Part shown: positions 4,491-5,536 of the stretch, piece after piece | How positions within the stretch are numbered: position 1 is the stretch's first letter | Layout: each line of letters opens with the position of its first letter | From: JBDUCV01 sp040003255 | GTDB lineage: Bacteria > Actinomycetota > Actinomycetes > Mycobacteriales > Jatrophihabitantaceae | Length of the DNA stretch: 5,536 bases | Direction: 5' to 3' | Assembly (NCBI GenBank): GCA_040003255.1 | Contig: JBDUCV010000105.1 | Span: 1 to 5,536, forward strand | The notes under the pieces: generated by a model | Databases searched by the model: none | Told to the model about the DNA's origin: nothing | The model's input: the letters and a program-made list of their open reading frames with translations, nothing else | Translations under genes and position numbers: made by a program

Positions 4491-5536
4491 TCAGTACCGC
4501 GGGCTGCGGTTTGTCACGATGTCGTCGAGAATGCGGGTTGCATTGTCGTAGCGGGCGGCCGTCGCCGGTCCGAACGGCAGTGCCAGGGTCGCCTCGGCGT
4601 AGCGCACGGCGTCACGCACATTCTTGAGCCCGAGCTGCGTTGTGAGCTTGGAGTCAAGGAGCGTCGCTGCGTTGATCCGGCGGTCGGCAAGGTCCAGGTA
4701 CACGGCCAGCAGCTGTGCCCTGAGGACGGCGGGCTGGGTGCCAGGTCCGTCGAGCACGAACTGCGCCTCGGTGTTGGACAGGGCTCCGTTCGGCGTCGTA
4801 CCGTCCGCGCCGTCGTAGCGCTGATCAGTCGCCTGCGTCCGGGCCAGCAACTCGGTGGTCCGCAGCTCGGGGTGCGTCTTCCAGTAGCCATGGCTCACCG
4901 GATTCCGGCTCGGCGGCAGGACGGTGATCATCGAGGACGCAGCCGCCTTGACAGCCGGGAAGGTGCAGGCGGCGCTGTTCCCGAACGTCACGGCGGCGCT
5001 ATTGGTGACCTGCTCGCCGCCGAGGAAGAGCAGGCTCGGCCGGGCGGTGTACTGGATGGAGCTCGAGCCGCCAGCAGCGACATCACTCGGGTACCAAATC
5101 AGCGTCGTCGTGCCGTCTGCGTTGTAGAGCACTGAGGACGGTTTCGGTCCCGTACCGAGGTCGAGCGGGTAGCTGTAGTAGACGTCCACCGGCAGGGTGT
5201 CGGTGACGACGACGTTCTTCGCGCTCGAGCTCCCGGTGTTGCCGTAGGACAGCGTGTACGTGATCGCACCGCCCGCGTTGACGGTGGGCGTGGCCGTCTT
5301 GGCCAGTGTCAGCCTCGGTGCGTGGATCGTCGTCGACGCCGTCGCCGTGTTGTTGCTGGTGTCTTGCTCGGCGCGGCCGGATCGGTCCTTCGCGGTCGTG
5401 GTGGCGCTGTTTGTTAGCACCGTGCCGTCAGCAGTAGCGCACGGAACCGAGTAGCTGAACTGCTGGGCCGTCGACGTGCCGGTGTCGAGGTTTCCGATGG
5501 TCCGGTTCTGGACCGTGCCGTCCGGCATGGTGTCGG
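4491..5536 (-). CDS. Secreted/surface protein with DUF11-type repeats and GYWKTHPE C-terminal domain, C-terminal part
   Basis: The last 348 or so residues of a larger protein; the frame is open to the right edge, so the methionine codon at 5528-5526 is probably internal. Numbering from that codon, residues 1-68 are the end of one DUF11-type (conserved repeat) Ig-like domain, with VPCATADGTVLTNSATTTA. Residues 70-203 are a second, starting PRLTLAKTATPTVNAGG and including GNTGSSSAKNVVVTDTLP. Residues 210-345 form a different, mostly helical domain that opens NPVSHGYWKTHPELRTTELL and includes AQLLAVYLDLADRRINAATLL. GYWKxHP domains occur at the ends of secreted actinobacterial repeat proteins; their role is not known to me. 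C30 and C188 sit at equivalent places in the two repeats. The protein ends NRSPRY with no LPXTG signal or membrane helix, so anchoring is unexplained. The Thr/Ser/Ala-rich composition fits an exported protein. The signal peptide would lie outside the window. Confidence 0.85.
   Translation of the reverse strand, partial: DTMPDGTVQNRTIGNLDTGTSTAQQFSYSVPCATADGTVLTNSATTTAKDRSGRAEQDTSNNTATASTTIHAPRLTLAKTATPTVNAGGAITYTLSYGNTGSSSAKNVVVTDTLPVDVYYSYPLDLGTGPKPSSVLYNADGTTTLIWYPSDVAAGGSSSIQYTARPSLLFLGGEQVTNSAAVTFGNSAACTFPAVKAAASSMITVLPPSRNPVSHGYWKTHPELRTTELLARTQATDQRYDGADGTTPNGALSNTEAQFVLDGPGTQPAVLRAQLLAVYLDLADRRINAATLLDSKLTTQLGLKNVRDAVRYAEATLALPFGPATAARYDNATRILDDIVTNRSPRY

Noticed and set aside
1..5536. 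CRISPR array, insertion sequence, integrase, toxin-antitoxin or defence genes
   Set aside because: There are no regularly spaced repeats, transposase or integrase motifs, or terminal inverted repeats. Nearly all the sequence is accounted for by housekeeping genes and one surface protein.

Overview
The window looks like chromosomal DNA of a high-GC actinobacterium. Coding regions are strongly G/C-biased at third codon positions, there is a GTG start, genes overlap by four bases, the tRNA genes do not encode CCA, and every recognisable protein has its closest relatives in Actinobacteria. The genus cannot be settled from the sequence. The gene set resembles the mycobacterial sdh1 locus (Rv0250c-Rv0247c in M. 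tuberculosis), but the neighbourhood differs from mycobacteria.

Layout. Bases 1-311, minus strand: a translation cluster reading leftwards, tRNA-Thr(GGT), tRNA-Met(CAT), then the start of rpmG (ribosomal protein L33), which runs off the left edge. Bases 312-538: a divergent intergenic region with candidate promoters for both directions. Bases 539-4308, plus strand: a compact four-gene operon, namely a small acidic protein of unknown function, a five-helix membrane anchor (SdhC), the flavoprotein SdhA and the iron-sulfur protein SdhB. Three of the four genes touch by 4-base overlaps and the fourth junction is 7 bases. Bases 4309-4490: a convergent intergenic region holding two strong hairpins and an 18-base imperfect tandem repeat. 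Bases 4491-5536, minus strand: the C-terminal part of a large, probably secreted or surface protein with DUF11-type repeats and a GYWKTHPE C-terminal domain. It runs off the right edge.

How the genes work together. SdhA oxidises succinate at a covalently bound FAD and SdhB carries electrons through [2Fe-2S], [4Fe-4S] and [3Fe-4S] clusters. The single membrane subunit passes them to a quinone, probably menaquinone. The membrane subunit carries a Cys-His-x-Cys-x-His motif at the cytoplasmic end of a helix. This fits the unusual 'type F' complex II described for mycobacterial Sdh1, which uses a membrane-embedded Rieske-type [2Fe-2S] cluster. The small first gene is a candidate accessory factor by position only.

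I found no CRISPR array, insertion sequence, phage gene or defence system. The points most worth following are the Rieske-type anchor, the co-translated small protein, the repeats between the convergent genes, and the GYWKTHPE surface protein.
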